Part shown: positions 52,077-61,646 of the stretch, piece after piece
How the letters are laid out: each line of letters opens with the position of its first letter
Position numbering within the stretch: the first letter of the stretch is position 1
Assembly: GCF_000758605.1 (NCBI RefSeq)
Contig: NZ_CP009282.1
Location: forward strand, 5,952,001 to 6,016,000
Direction of reading: 5' to 3'
DNA length: 64,000 nt
Source: Paenibacillus sp. FSL R5-0912
GTDB lineage: Bacteria; Bacillota; Bacilli; Paenibacillales; Paenibacillaceae
The notes under the pieces: model-generated
Seen by the model: only the letters and a program-made list of their open reading frames with translations
What the model was told of the DNA's origin: nothing
Database searches by the model: none
Translations under genes and position numbers: made by a program

Positions 52077-54479
52077 TTACGAGGCGCCTAGCCGGCGTGA
52101 CAGCATGAATTCCTGAAGTTCGCCGCGGCTGCCTTCCATGAAATACTGCTCCATTTCAGCAGTCTTGCCCAGCCTGACGAAGTGCTCTGACGCCGTCAGG
52201 CTCTTGGCGGCAGGCTTCTTGACAAAGGTAATGCTTCCTCCGCTGCGTTCAATGAAATCAAGCTCAGCGAACACATCAAGCATCCTGCCCAGCATACGCA
52301 CACCCAGTGCAGACTGGCGGCTGAGCCGCAGCAGCACTTCATGCTCGGGGGTTGCGGTTATTGCGATCGAGGCGATCAATTTATATAACGACTTGAAATG
52401 ATCCCGCGTAGGAACCTGCAGCCGGTCACGGCCGTCGCGGATCGAATGCAGCAGGGCAATATTCTCTGTGCGGGGAAACGCAGTGAACAGTGCTTCCAGC
52501 TGCTCCGGCGTTTCCGGCATATCCAGCAGACAGAGCAGTGTTATCTCTGCTTCGTCATTCCCCGGCTCACCCTGATGCACCTGTGAAATTCCGGCATCCT
52601 CATCGTAGACCCACAGCGACATGCCCTTCAGCTCGCGCAGTGGAGACCTGCGGCTGTTCTGAAAGACCGCTGCTGTCTTAACCGGGCTGCTGCCGCTGTA
52701 CGAACGGAGCAGCTCCTGAATATGCGCCGCCTGCTTAACCGCGTCAGCAGCACCGCGCAGGTCGAACAGCTGCGCGGCAGGCACTGCAAGATCCTGCAGC
52801 ATCAGCTGAGGCTTGCGTGAGCCGTTCCATTCATTGACCGACAGCTCAGCCAGTACATCAATGACTGTACCATCAGGCAGCAGATCAGCCAGGGAACCCT
52901 TACCGAAGGCCACCGCTTCGATCGTCACCTTATCCTGCTGCAGGACAAGCTTCAGATGCTTGCCGTCCTGGCCCATCTTGCGGGTCTCCTTCACTGCAGC
53001 TCCGCGCAGAATGAATCTCGGCAGCGGGTTAGCCATCCCGAAGGGGGCAAGCCGCTCCAGTTCAAGCGCAGCCTGCAGTGACAAATCAGCAATCGAGACC
53101 TCACCGTCTGCAGCCGTCACGGCTACAAAGTCCTCTGGTGTCAGGATAGATGCAGCATATGCATTAAGCGCTGCATCAAAATCTTCCAGCTTGTCCTGCG
53201 GCAGGCTCATTCCGGCCGCAGCCGGATGCCCGCCGAAATGGTCCATTAATCCGGCGCATGAGGATAACGCCGCATAGATATCCAGTCCGGGGATCGAGCG
53301 GGCAGAGCCTTTGCACATCCCTGTATCCGGGTAAATGTCCAGAATAATAACCGGACGATAATATTTTTCCAGCAGCTTAGAAGCCACAATCCCAACAACG
53401 CCGACATTCCAGCCCTGCTCAGCCAGCACAATAATATCTGGAAGCCCGGTTTGACTGATTCTCTGCTCCAGCTTCTCCGTAGCTTCCCCTACAATTCTCT
53501 CGACGACCAGTTGACGTTCCTTATTCAGGAGGTCAAGCTCTCCGGCAAATTGTTCTGCCTCTTCAGCATCTGCGGTAGTGAGCAGTGTAACCGCCCGCCC
53601 GGCATGGTCCAGCCTTCCGCTGGCATTAATGCGCGGAGCCATGCCGAAGGCAATATTAACAGCACTCACCGTACTCATCGTAATTCCGCAGACGGAGAGC
53701 AGCGCCCGAATTCCCGGAAACGGCGAATTCCGCATGCTGGTTAGCCCCCGGCGTACTAGACTCCGGTTCTCCCCAAGCAGCGGCATCAGATCCGCAACGG
53801 TACCGATAGCGGCAATCTCACACCATTCTTCAGGAACTCCGCTGCCCAGAAGGGCCTCCGCCAGCTTGTAAGCTACACCCACTCCGGCCAGCCCCTTGAA
53901 AGGATACGGGCAGTCCGGCAGTTTCGGATTAATGAGTGCATAAGCCTCAGGCAACAGCTCCGGCGGCTCATGATGATCCGTGACTATGACATCAATGCCC
54001 AGCTCTGAAGCGTAAGCAATCTGATGGTAGGCACTAATACCAGTATCCACAGTAATAACGAGAGATACTCCCTGCTGCAGCGCCCAATCGAGCGCATGAT
54101 TATGCAGACCGTAGCCTTCATTGGAACGATGCGGGATATAAATGTCAAAAGAAGCACCCAGATGACGCAGAAGAAAGATCATCAGCGCAGTACTGGACAC
54201 CCCGTCTGCATCATAATCGCCATACACCAGAATATGTTCTTCATCTTGCAATGCCTTTCGAATCCGCGGCACAGCCTCGGCCATTCCTTTGAGCAGGAAT
54301 GGATCATGACTATCCTCCACTCCGCCATCCATGAATACCAGCGCCTTATCGGCAGTATCCATGCCTCTTTGCACGAGCAGTGAGGACAGAAGCGGAGAAA
54401 TAGAAAGGCTCCGGGCCAGTTCCCGGTTTTTCTCGGGATCGGCTGCCGGAGATTGCCATCTTGTTTTTGAATGAAGCAA
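52077..54479 (-). CDS. recJ: Single-stranded-DNA-specific exonuclease RecJ
   Basis: An 800-residue 5'-3' exonuclease of the DHH family. 'YGDYDADGVSSTALM' and 'VIVTDHHEPPELLP' are the metal-binding motifs, 'NIAFGMAPRINASGRLDHAG' follows, and the DHHA1 domain has 'SCAGLMDHFGGHPAAAGMSL'. An OB fold ('FGMANPLPRFILRGAAV') and the extra C-terminal domain of Bacillota RecJ (~residues 560-800) complete it. It acts in recombination and mismatch repair. It is followed by apt. Confidence 0.95.
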   Translation of the reverse strand: MLHSKTRWQSPAADPEKNRELARSLSISPLLSSLLVQRGMDTADKALVFMDGGVEDSHDPFLLKGMAEAVPRIRKALQDEEHILVYGDYDADGVSSTALMIFLLRHLGASFDIYIPHRSNEGYGLHNHALDWALQQGVSLVITVDTGISAYHQIAYASELGIDVIVTDHHEPPELLPEAYALINPKLPDCPYPFKGLAGVGVAYKLAEALLGSGVPEEWCEIAAIGTVADLMPLLGENRSLVRRGLTSMRNSPFPGIRALLSVCGITMSTVSAVNIAFGMAPRINASGRLDHAGRAVTLLTTADAEEAEQFAGELDLLNKERQLVVERIVGEATEKLEQRISQTGLPDIIVLAEQGWNVGVVGIVASKLLEKYYRPVIILDIYPDTGMCKGSARSIPGLDIYAALSSCAGLMDHFGGHPAAAGMSLPQDKLEDFDAALNAYAASILTPEDFVAVTAADGEVSIADLSLQAALELERLAPFGMANPLPRFILRGAAVKETRKMGQDGKHLKLVLQQDKVTIEAVAFGKGSLADLLPDGTVIDVLAELSVNEWNGSRKPQLMLQDLAVPAAQLFDLRGAADAVKQAAHIQELLRSYSGSSPVKTAAVFQNSRRSPLRELKGMSLWVYDEDAGISQVHQGEPGNDEAEITLLCLLDMPETPEQLEALFTAFPRTENIALLHSIRDGRDRLQVPTRDHFKSLYKLIASIAITATPEHEVLLRLSRQSALGVRMLGRMLDVFAELDFIERSGGSITFVKKPAAKSLTASEHFVRLGKTAEMEQYFMEGSRGELQEFMLSRRLGAS

Positions 54480-54508
54480 TACAGCTCACCTTTCTCTCAC
54501 CTTGCAGA

Positions 54509-55471
54509 CTACTGAAGCAGCGTGGGAATATCATTATCCACGAGCTCATGGTTGCTTTTATAGGGATAACCCGGGTCATACGGCACAACATCCATTTGAA
54601 CCTCGCCAACATGAACGAACCGGTGCTGCAGCAGCTTCCGGGCGCATTCCGAGATATCCTGAGCTTCCAGCACGCTAATCCGCGGATTTACGCTGATCGT
54701 GACATGAAGATTCACATAACTGCCTTCCTCCATTGCCTTAAGCTGCTCCACCCGGATGACTCCATGCACACGCTGGACGGTCTCAATGAAGCTGGCGGCT
54801 TCCTCGGAAGGAAGCTCCTGAATCTTTTTGCTGTAGACAGAGGAAGTAATTAGAGAATAGCCTTTGCGGATAACCAGACATCCGGTCAGCAGTGCGGCAA
54901 TCGGGTCCATATAAAGCATTGGATGCCAATTGAAATACCCGCCCGTCATGGCCAGAGCAATACCAATAAATACGGTTATGGAAGTATATAGACTGAAACG
55001 GTGGGTATCCGCATACGCGGCATGACTGCCATCGTTCTTTTTTTTATAATAACGGTATTGATATTGAAAGATAGCCTCTTTGAACACAATGCAAATCAAG
55101 ACGGTTACAAGTGCCGACTGCCCAGGTGCCGATAAATGTCCTCGGGTTAAATCACGAATGGCCGAGAAAGCAATCTGCAGCCCGCCCATAAGAATAAGCA
55201 CAGAAAAAAGAATGGCCGCCATCGGCTCTTTATTTCGTTGACCGGCCCGGCTGCCCGATGATCCTGCATACTTGTGACTCTGCTTCGAATTCCACGGAAT
55301 AACCCCTGCCAGTTTGGCGGCGGCATCTGCTCCGGAATAGATGGCATCCCCCATCAATGCTTTGCTGCCTGAAAGATAACCGAAGGCGCCTTTGGCCAGA
55401 GCCAGCCCAACATCACTGAGGATTCCGGTCCAGACAACGGTGTCTTTTGCAGCTAATTGTTTGTCATTCAT
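54509..55471 (-). CDS. Cation diffusion facilitator family transporter
   Basis: A 320-residue cation efflux protein from the ATG at 55471 (GGAGG eight bases upstream). Six helices, with the helix II motif as 'GDAIYSGADAAAKL' and helix V as 'YADTHRFSLYTSITVF', both with Asp residues that fit CDF metal sites; the helix II site has Tyr where many zinc carriers have His, so manganese or iron is possible. The C-terminal ~100 residues form the cytoplasmic metallochaperone-like domain ('IRVEQLKAMEEGSYVNLHVTISVNPRI'). It lies between secF and recJ, as an insertion or replacement relative to B. subtilis. Confidence 0.9.
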   Translation of the reverse strand: MNDKQLAAKDTVVWTGILSDVGLALAKGAFGYLSGSKALMGDAIYSGADAAAKLAGVIPWNSKQSHKYAGSSGSRAGQRNKEPMAAILFSVLILMGGLQIAFSAIRDLTRGHLSAPGQSALVTVLICIVFKEAIFQYQYRYYKKKNDGSHAAYADTHRFSLYTSITVFIGIALAMTGGYFNWHPMLYMDPIAALLTGCLVIRKGYSLITSSVYSKKIQELPSEEAASFIETVQRVHGVIRVEQLKAMEEGSYVNLHVTISVNPRISVLEAQDISECARKLLQHRFVHVGEVQMDVVPYDPGYPYKSNHELVDNDIPTLLQ

Positions 55472-55547
55472 AACGAGGCCCTCCTTACCACTAGCAAGTA
55501 ATCTCATGATGATGAAACCAGCTAAGATGCTGATCCAAAGATTCCGA

Positions 55548-55575
55548 AAAGCCGCGTCGCTTGTGACACGGCTTT
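55548..55575 (-). terminator. secDF terminator
   Basis: AAAGCCGCGTC and GACACGGCTTT pair with one mismatch, 17 bases after the secF stop. The T-run is short. Confidence 0.65.
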
Positions 55576-55591
55576 CCGGGAAACTTAAGTT

Positions 55592-56494
55592 TTAGGCTTT
55601 GGCCGGGTTGCTCTTTACCGGTGTCTTCTGGCGTTTCTTGAGCAGCAGCCAGAGCGGGCTTGCAATAAAGATCGAAGAATAGGCTCCGAAGAGCAAACCG
55701 ATTACCATGGCAAGTGAGAACATTTTGATCGACTCTCCGCCCATAATCAGCAGGAAGAATGCGGCAATAAATACCGTAAAGGCTGTATACAGTGAGCGCA
55801 TGAGGGTCTGGGACACACTCTTATTGACCAGGGACTTAAGATCCTCATACGACTTCTGTTTACCGAACCGCAGGTTCTCGCGGATCCGGTCGAAGATAAC
55901 GATCGTATCATTAATGGAATAACCGATAATGGTCAGCACCGCAACAATGAAGGTCAGGTCTACCTCCAGACGGAAGATGGAGAAGATCGCTACAACCATA
56001 AAGGCATCATGGAGCAGCGCCACGATGGAAGCCAGCGCAAACCGCCATTCAAAGCGGATACTGACATAAATAATAATCCCGATACTGGACAGAAGCACAG
56101 AATAGATCGCATTGCGGGCCAATTCCTTAGCCATCTCTGTATCTACTGTGTTGACTTCGAAAGATGCCTGATCGTCAATCTTGTTGATTGCCGTTTTCAG
56201 GGTTTCACTCTGAGTATCATCCAGTTCTTCATCGTAGCGGATATTAACCCGTTTATCCCCGACGGTAATTGTAGGATCATGACCAATTCCAGCTTCATCC
56301 AACGCCGGCTGCAGCTGAGCCAGCGTCATGCTCTTGGAGAGAGCCACGTCCACGTTGGACCCGGCCTTGAAATCAACGCTGTAATTCAGGCCGAAGGTTG
56401 CCAGAAAGACCAGACCCGCCACAGTAAGGGCGATGGAGAAAATATAGAAAAATTTACTTAAATGTACGAAATCAAGCTCTTTCTTAAAGCGCAC
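55592..56494 (-). CDS. secF: Protein translocase subunit SecF
   Basis: A 300-residue membrane protein of the Sec accessory complex. The GTG at 56494 has AGGAG ten bases upstream and gives MRFKKELDFVHLSKFFYIFS; a GTG at 56503 would sit only two bases after the site. It has six helices, the periplasmic P1 domain ('GLNYSVDFKAGSNVDVALSKS') and the motif 'ALASIVALLHDAFMVVAIFSIF' typical of SecF. Its start overlaps the secD stop by 11 bases, so translation is coupled. In B. subtilis the two are fused; here they are separate. Confidence 0.95.
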   Translation of the reverse strand: MRFKKELDFVHLSKFFYIFSIALTVAGLVFLATFGLNYSVDFKAGSNVDVALSKSMTLAQLQPALDEAGIGHDPTITVGDKRVNIRYDEELDDTQSETLKTAINKIDDQASFEVNTVDTEMAKELARNAIYSVLLSSIGIIIYVSIRFEWRFALASIVALLHDAFMVVAIFSIFRLEVDLTFIVAVLTIIGYSINDTIVIFDRIRENLRFGKQKSYEDLKSLVNKSVSQTLMRSLYTAFTVFIAAFFLLIMGGESIKMFSLAMVIGLLFGAYSSIFIASPLWLLLKKRQKTPVKSNPAKA

Positions 56495-57737
56495 TGATGT
56501 CACTCTCCTTTACCCCAAATTGCTTCGGCTTTTTGAGTGCGCCGGCTTTAACCAGCACTGTCAGCAGCCAGTGGGCAAAATAAAGGTTTGTTACAATACT
56601 AAGTACAATTTCCACGATCAGAATCAGCGCGAAGCCTTTAACCGCACCTGTACCGAAGGCGAACATGACAGCCGCTACAATGATCGTAGTGACATTCGCG
56701 TCCATAACGGTACGGAATGAAGTTTTGTTACCTGCTTTGACGGAAGACAAAATACTCTTACCGCTGCGCATTTCTTCCCTAATCCGTTCATTGGTAATGA
56801 TATTGGCATCGACCGCCATCCCTATACCGAGAATGAACGCGGCAATACCGGGAAGGGTCAAGGTGAAATCAGCTATAACGAACACCAGAATCAACAGCCA
56901 GGTATGAAGAATCAGCGCGAAGCTGGCCAGTACACCCGGAAGACGATACATAAACATCATGAAGACCAGAATGATCAGGGAACCCACAATACCTGCTTTA
57001 ACCGTTTGGTCAAGAGACTGTTTACCAAGTGTTGCCCCTACGCTCTGGGAATATTTCTCCGTAAGCTTCAGCGGCAATGCACCGAGATTGATCGTATCTG
57101 CAATCTCACGGGCCTCATCCAGTGTATATCCCCCTGATATGGAAGCTTTACCATCGGTCAGGACTGCCCTAACATAAGGAGGCTCGGACAATAATGTCTC
57201 ATCCAGATAAATGGCGAGTTGCTTACCCAGGAGACGTTCAGTAATTTCCGCAAATTTATCTTTGTCCTTAATAGAGATGCTGATCTCCGGACGGTTGAGG
57301 TTATCGCGTTGCACGTCTGCCGCGCCTTCAACAAAATCACTGCCTACCAGTTCAATCTTGCTGAAGACTCCGGGTGCATCACCATCAGCGGCACTGCGGA
57401 AGGTTAGAACTGCAGGTTCTTTCATTTTTTTGCGGACCTCGGCTTCGTCAGTAACGCCCGCAATCTTCAGACGGATGCGGTCCGTACCTTCGGTTGTAAC
57501 CTCAGGCTCGCTTGTTCCGAGTGCATTCGCCCGTTTCTCCAGGCTCTCCGCTGTTTTTTGCAGCGAAGCACGGGTCAGGGTTCCTCCCGTATCCATGGGC
57601 TCGGCGTGGTACAGAATCTCAAATCCGCCCTTCAGGTCAAGACCTAGACGGACCTTGTCCAGCAGCCCGGGAGTTGTAAATCCCATGACGCCGGTTAGAA
57701 CGACCACGGTGATGATAAAGCTCAACATTCTCTTCAT
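56484..57737 (-). CDS. secD: Protein translocase subunit SecD
   Basis: A 417-residue partner of SecF, shorter than the ~600 residues of E. coli SecD because the Gram-positive form has a reduced external domain. 'RLGLDLKGGFEILYHAEP' is the signature D-x-x-GG region near the first helix; the helical bundle in the second half carries 'TLPGIAAFILGIGMAVDANIITNERIREE', the conserved VD-N motif. It uses the proton gradient to finish protein export. It precedes secF directly. A hairpin (CACCGTCA / TGACGGTG, 57795-57822) lies upstream, after comN. Confidence 0.95.
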   Translation of the reverse strand: MKRMLSFIITVVVLTGVMGFTTPGLLDKVRLGLDLKGGFEILYHAEPMDTGGTLTRASLQKTAESLEKRANALGTSEPEVTTEGTDRIRLKIAGVTDEAEVRKKMKEPAVLTFRSAADGDAPGVFSKIELVGSDFVEGAADVQRDNLNRPEISISIKDKDKFAEITERLLGKQLAIYLDETLLSEPPYVRAVLTDGKASISGGYTLDEAREIADTINLGALPLKLTEKYSQSVGATLGKQSLDQTVKAGIVGSLIILVFMMFMYRLPGVLASFALILHTWLLILVFVIADFTLTLPGIAAFILGIGMAVDANIITNERIREEMRSGKSILSSVKAGNKTSFRTVMDANVTTIIVAAVMFAFGTGAVKGFALILIVEIVLSIVTNLYFAHWLLTVLVKAGALKKPKQFGVKESDISAL

Positions 57738-57794
57738 GCTCTAGCTAGTTCCCCTTTCATTACTCAATATTCCTATTATAGCTACGTGCGAAAT

Positions 57795-57822
57795 CACCGT
57801 CAATTCAAGAGGAATGACGGTG
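57795..57822 (-). terminator. Hairpin between comN and secD
   Basis: CACCGTCA (57795-57802) and TGACGGTG (57815-57822) pair perfectly; on the minus strand the tail ATTTCG has few Ts, so it is probably an attenuator rather than a full stop. Confidence 0.45.
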
Positions 57823-57969
57823 CCGGATCCACACAAAGAAACGGCCGGTTCTGCTTCTGGGCGCAAACCATCCGTTTGAATAGGAACTGTTGAATTACTC
57901 TTCTCTTACTTTACTGCTTCCTGTAGCCGTTTGCAAAAGAAAATCGTTCCTTTTGGGCAAATTAGGCCG

Positions 57970-58221
57970 TCAGTTCAACCCCCGGTAGGCTGCAATGGTC
58001 AGATAATTCATGTAACTGCCCGATTTCAGCGAATAAATATCATTGACCAGTTTATGCAGAGGAGGTCTTCCTTCCTTAACATAATTACGGCTGACGCAAT
58101 CCCAAATATCCTTACCGGTTACATATTCATAGCCGAGGAGCCGGAATTCCTCCGCTTTGCTGATGCACATGGCTTCGATTTCTTCACTAAGCTCGTCATA
58201 TCTCCATTGTTCCGATTCCAC
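57970..58221 (-). CDS. comN: Post-transcriptional regulator ComN
   Basis: An 83-residue acidic helical protein starting at a GTG with GGAGGTG seven bases upstream. 'LSEEIEAMCISKAEEFRLLGYEYVTGKDIWDCV' and 'LHKLVNDIYSLKSGSYMNYLTIAAY' follow the ComN/YrzD family, which in B. subtilis acts on comE mRNA and locates to division sites. The position between spoVB and secD is the same as in B. subtilis, which supports the call. There is no other domain. Confidence 0.85.
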   Translation of the reverse strand: MESEQWRYDELSEEIEAMCISKAEEFRLLGYEYVTGKDIWDCVSRNYVKEGRPPLHKLVNDIYSLKSGSYMNYLTIAAYRGLN

Positions 58222-58432
58222 GTGTTGACACCTCCAAAGATTCCCCGTTACGTATGCTCAGAGATTAATATTCGCCCCCTCTGCCACTCTTTCCTTCTTT
58301 CGGCCAAAAACTTGTCATATGGAAAGCTTGTCATGGAGTTGACCTGTAGCAGCATATCCTTATACAAGCCTGCTTGGGAGAGGAACAAATTCACCGGAAG
58401 TTTTCATCTAATTTGGGAAGAAGGAGTGCCCT

Positions 58433-60034
58433 TTGAGGAAACAGACCTTTATACAAGGAACATTAATCCTGTTATTTGCAGGCATCATTAACCGGATGCT
58501 TGGTTTTATTCCCCGGATTGCTTTGCCGCGAATCATCGGCGCCGAAGGAGTAGGACTATATCAGCTTGGATATCCGTTCTTTATCGTATTGGTAACCGTC
58601 ATTACCGGCGGGCTGCCGCTGGCAATTGCCAAAATGGTTGCTGAAGCAGAAGGAGAGAACCGGCCGGAGCAGTCCCGCAAAATCCTGCATACGGGCCTGG
58701 CAATCAGTCTGACACTAGGAATTTTTTTCACCATTGTAGCTCTGCTCAGCGCCTCTTGGGTATCAAGCGTTATTCTGACCGACCAGCGGGTATATTACAC
58801 CTTTGTCAGCATGACTCCAATGATTGCAATCGTGGCCGTTTCGTCCATCTACCGCGGATATTTCCAGGGCAGGCAGAATATGCTTCCCTCGGCGTTCTCC
58901 TCTGTGCTGGAATCAGTCATCCGGATCTTCTTCATGCTTTGGTTTTCCTGGTTGCTGCTCCCAAAAGGAATTGCTTTTGCGGCGGCAGGTGCGATGCTGG
59001 GCGTTACTGTAGGTGAAATAGGCGGAATGCTGGCCCTGCTGCTGCAATATTATTATATCGTCAAAAAGGACAAGAATGAGGCTCCGCCTCCTGCCGGCAC
59101 GGCTGTTCCGGGTAGTTCTGCAGAGTCCGGAGATGAACCGCAGAGACCACCCGGGGGTGTGTTTAAGCGGCTGGTCGCCATCTCTGTACCTGTAACCGCC
59201 GGACGCCTGATCGGCTCCTTCTCGTATCTGCTGGAATCCATTATTACCGTGCGCAGCCTGGCGCTTGCCGGAATAGCCGCCGCAGCCGCAACTGCACAAT
59301 ACGGTTCTCTGCAGGGAATGGTTATCCCGCTGCTGCTGCTGCCGGGTGTGCTCAGCTCCTCGCTGGCCGTTTCCCTCGTCCCTTCCTTATCCGAGGCAGC
59401 TGCCCGAAATGACCTGCCCACGATTCATAAAAGAATGCATCAGGCTCTGCGGCTGGCTATGGTAACAGGCGCTCCGTTTGCTGCTGTTATGTACGTTCTT
59501 GCCGTACCTTTATGTACACTGATGTACGGCAATGCAGCGGATACGGCACCTATGCTGAGGATGATGGCACCGTTCGCATTATTCCTCTATGTCCAGGCCC
59601 CGCTGCAGGCTGCACTTCAGGCAATGGACCGCCCCGGCAAGGCACTGATTAATACACTGATTGGTGCGGTCGTCAAAATTTTGCTGATTCTGCTGCTCGC
59701 CTCCAGGCCGGAATACGGGATTCAAGGAGCCATCATCGCCATTATTGTCAATAGCCTCCTCGTGACTATACTGCATGGATACAGTGTTATCCGGCTGACA
59801 GCCATGTCCTTAAGATGGTCGGATCCGGTCAAAATTATAGCGGCTACGATCATCATGGCTGCCGGAATGTCTTACGTCTATACCTCAGTTCAAATCTCCT
59901 ACTCACAGTGGATACAGTTTCTGGCTGCCGCTGCCTGCGGGATGGGCGTATACTTTAGCATTTGCCTGTTATCGGGCCTGATTTCCAGGCGTGATCTGGA
60001 GCGTGTGCCCTTCTTCAGACGCTGGCGGAACTAG
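58433..60034 (+). CDS. spoVB: Stage V sporulation protein B, MOP-superfamily lipid flippase
   Basis: A 533-residue protein with 14 helices, starting at a TTG with AAGGAG six bases upstream. 'GTLILLFAGIINRMLGFIPRIALPRIIGAEGVGLYQLGYP' is the family N-terminus, and 'VTAGRLIGSFSYLLESIITVRSLALAGIA' starts the second half. A hydrophilic stretch at ~residues 210-240 (KKDKNEAPPPAGTAVPGSSAES) is a cytoplasmic loop and unusually proline-rich. SpoVB is needed for the spore cortex and is thought to carry lipid-linked precursors, so the organism probably sporulates. It converges with the DUF421 gene 12 bases away, with no visible terminator. Confidence 0.92.
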   Translation: MRKQTFIQGTLILLFAGIINRMLGFIPRIALPRIIGAEGVGLYQLGYPFFIVLVTVITGGLPLAIAKMVAEAEGENRPEQSRKILHTGLAISLTLGIFFTIVALLSASWVSSVILTDQRVYYTFVSMTPMIAIVAVSSIYRGYFQGRQNMLPSAFSSVLESVIRIFFMLWFSWLLLPKGIAFAAAGAMLGVTVGEIGGMLALLLQYYYIVKKDKNEAPPPAGTAVPGSSAESGDEPQRPPGGVFKRLVAISVPVTAGRLIGSFSYLLESIITVRSLALAGIAAAAATAQYGSLQGMVIPLLLLPGVLSSSLAVSLVPSLSEAAARNDLPTIHKRMHQALRLAMVTGAPFAAVMYVLAVPLCTLMYGNAADTAPMLRMMAPFALFLYVQAPLQAALQAMDRPGKALINTLIGAVVKILLILLLASRPEYGIQGAIIAIIVNSLLVTILHGYSVIRLTAMSLRWSDPVKIIAATIIMAAGMSYVYTSVQISYSQWIQFLAAAACGMGVYFSICLLSGLISRRDLERVPFFRRWRN

Positions 60035-60045
60035 ACCTCACTTCC

Positions 60046-60837
60046 TTATCGGGGGCTGATCGGGTCAATATAAATCTGCCCTTTATGATCAATCGAGCAT
60101 AGAAAGACATCACGGAAATCGGAGACACCCTTCTGGCGGATCTGGGTTCTAAGCCAGAAGCGGTTCTTGCCGATCATCTCCAAATTGTCGTCCTGCACCT
60201 TTCCGTCCATAATCAGCGGAATCGGGAGACCTTCGTAGCGGATTTTATGCTTAGGAAGCTTAACCGTACTGGAGCTGTCAGATTTATCTGAACTGCGGGA
60301 GCTTTGCGGGTCTCCGCTGTTCTGTTCTTTCTGCTCAGCGCTTGAGCTGCTGTTGCCTGTTTGGTTGGACGAGGATACTCCTTTGTTCTTCTCAATTACA
60401 GTAAGCTGCCCGCTGGTTTCAAGAATGGCGAACTCCACATCTGCCGGACTGTCGATGTTCTGCCCCCGGAGCTGCAGCAGAAGATCATCTATATTATATC
60501 TCTGTTTACGCATCTCGCCCCGGTGCAGCTTACCATCCGAGATTAGAATACTCGGCTTGCCGTCCACCAGCAGGCGGAGCTTCCGGCTCTTCAGACTGAG
60601 CTGTGCAACCAATACCTGAATCAATACCAGGGTCGCCATGGGCACGAACCCGTCATAGATGGGACGCTCGATATCTTCAATCACAAAAACAGCAATCTCG
60701 GCAATCATAATGGAAATCGTGAGATCAAAAACCGACAGCTTACCGATTTCCCGTTTGCCCATGATCCGCATACTTAGGAAAATGAAGATATACATCAGCA
60801 CGGTCAGAAAGATGTGGGTAGTAATATGCTGGAACAT
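60046..60837 (-). CDS. DUF421 (YetF/YrbG-type) membrane protein
   Basis: A 263-residue protein with three N-terminal helices ('HIFLTVLMYIFIFLSMRIMGKREIGKLSVFDLTISIMIAEIAVF') and the DUF421 domain: 'DGKPSILISDGKLHRGEMRKQRYNIDDLLLQLRGQ'. Residues ~155-200 are a Ser/Asp/Asn-rich insertion that is not common in YrbG proteins. It has the same place as B. subtilis yrbG, between yrzE and spoVB. The family is linked to spore and membrane functions, but no activity is known. Confidence 0.85.
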   Translation of the reverse strand: MFQHITTHIFLTVLMYIFIFLSMRIMGKREIGKLSVFDLTISIMIAEIAVFVIEDIERPIYDGFVPMATLVLIQVLVAQLSLKSRKLRLLVDGKPSILISDGKLHRGEMRKQRYNIDDLLLQLRGQNIDSPADVEFAILETSGQLTVIEKNKGVSSSNQTGNSSSSAEQKEQNSGDPQSSRSSDKSDSSSTVKLPKHKIRYEGLPIPLIMDGKVQDDNLEMIGKNRFWLRTQIRQKGVSDFRDVFLCSIDHKGQIYIDPISPR

Positions 60838-61154
60838 ATTCTCTTCGCTCCCCTTCCGCTTCTCACCCGGCAGCTGAGAGCCGTAACGGGTGGATTAATG
60901 TACCCCTATTCTGACCTGCCTGCCAAGGGAACATTCGGAGGCCTGCTGATTAATTACTGGTAAAAGTCCAGTCTGCCATTCTTGTACTATTGGGGCAAGC
61001 CTTCCCATACAATGATTAGTACCAGCTCAGGCAGGACACTTTTTCAAAGCCCAGCCCGAAAGTATCGCAAACAAACTTAGCGTATGCTTTCCAAGCCCGT
61101 TTGTAAGGAGTCCGTCCAGGAAGTAACGCAAACAAACTTTTAGGAGGTTTTACC
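60838..61154. promoter_or_regulatory. Divergent region between DUF421 and TIGR04086 genes
   Basis: This 317-bp stretch has no gene. It contains the direct repeat CGCAAACAAACTT at 61068 and 61127, 59 bases apart, the second copy directly before the ribosome binding site of the plus-strand gene. Whether this is a binding site or a small duplication is open. Confidence 0.3.
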
Positions 61155-61547
61155 ATGTCGTTAATTAGGCGTCTATTCTCATGGAAAATATCTAGTCCTG
61201 TATTGTCGGGTTTATGCCGGTCGTTCCTGTGGATGCTGCTGGGCGCATTCGTTCTCTCCCTGCTGCTCTGGGGCAGCGGACTGCAGGAACAGGATCTTAC
61301 CATGTATACCTATATTGTACACGGCATAGCTGCCGCTTTCGGAGGCTTGACCGCAGGCGGCAGAGCTACAAGCAAAGGCTGGTATCAAGGAGCACTGACC
61401 GGCGCATTCTATGGATTGATTGTTCTGCTGATCGGATTCCTGGCTCTGGACAGCGCACCGGCAGGGATTGATTTCCTTTGGGTACTGGCTGCAGCAGGCA
61501 TTGGTGCACTCGGGGGAATATTTGGGGTTAATTTACAAAAATCCTAA
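61155..61547 (+). CDS. TIGR04086 family membrane protein (YrzE-like)
   Basis: A 130-residue protein with four predicted helices ('FLWMLLGAFVLSLLLWGSG', 'YTYIVHGIAAAFGGLTAGGRA', 'GALTGAFYGLIVLLIGFLAL', 'LWVLAAAGIGALGGIFGVN'). The glycine-rich 'GGLTAGGRATSKGWYQGALTGAFYG' is the family signature. The ATG has GGAGG seven bases upstream. It corresponds to B. subtilis yrzE in the same block. Function unknown. Confidence 0.85.
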   Translation: MSLIRRLFSWKISSPVLSGLCRSFLWMLLGAFVLSLLLWGSGLQEQDLTMYTYIVHGIAAAFGGLTAGGRATSKGWYQGALTGAFYGLIVLLIGFLALDSAPAGIDFLWVLAAAGIGALGGIFGVNLQKS

Positions 61548-61646
61548 TTAATATAATTTCGAAATTTGAAACCTATCCTTGAAAATATGTTACACTAAAT
61601 GCATCTGACTTCATATGAGGGATTTATCAAGGAGGCTTTGAATGCT

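Noticed and set aside
61016..61303. 95-codon minus-strand ORF over the TIGR04086 gene start
   Set aside because: It has no ribosome binding site and lies antisense to a conserved membrane protein with a clear start.
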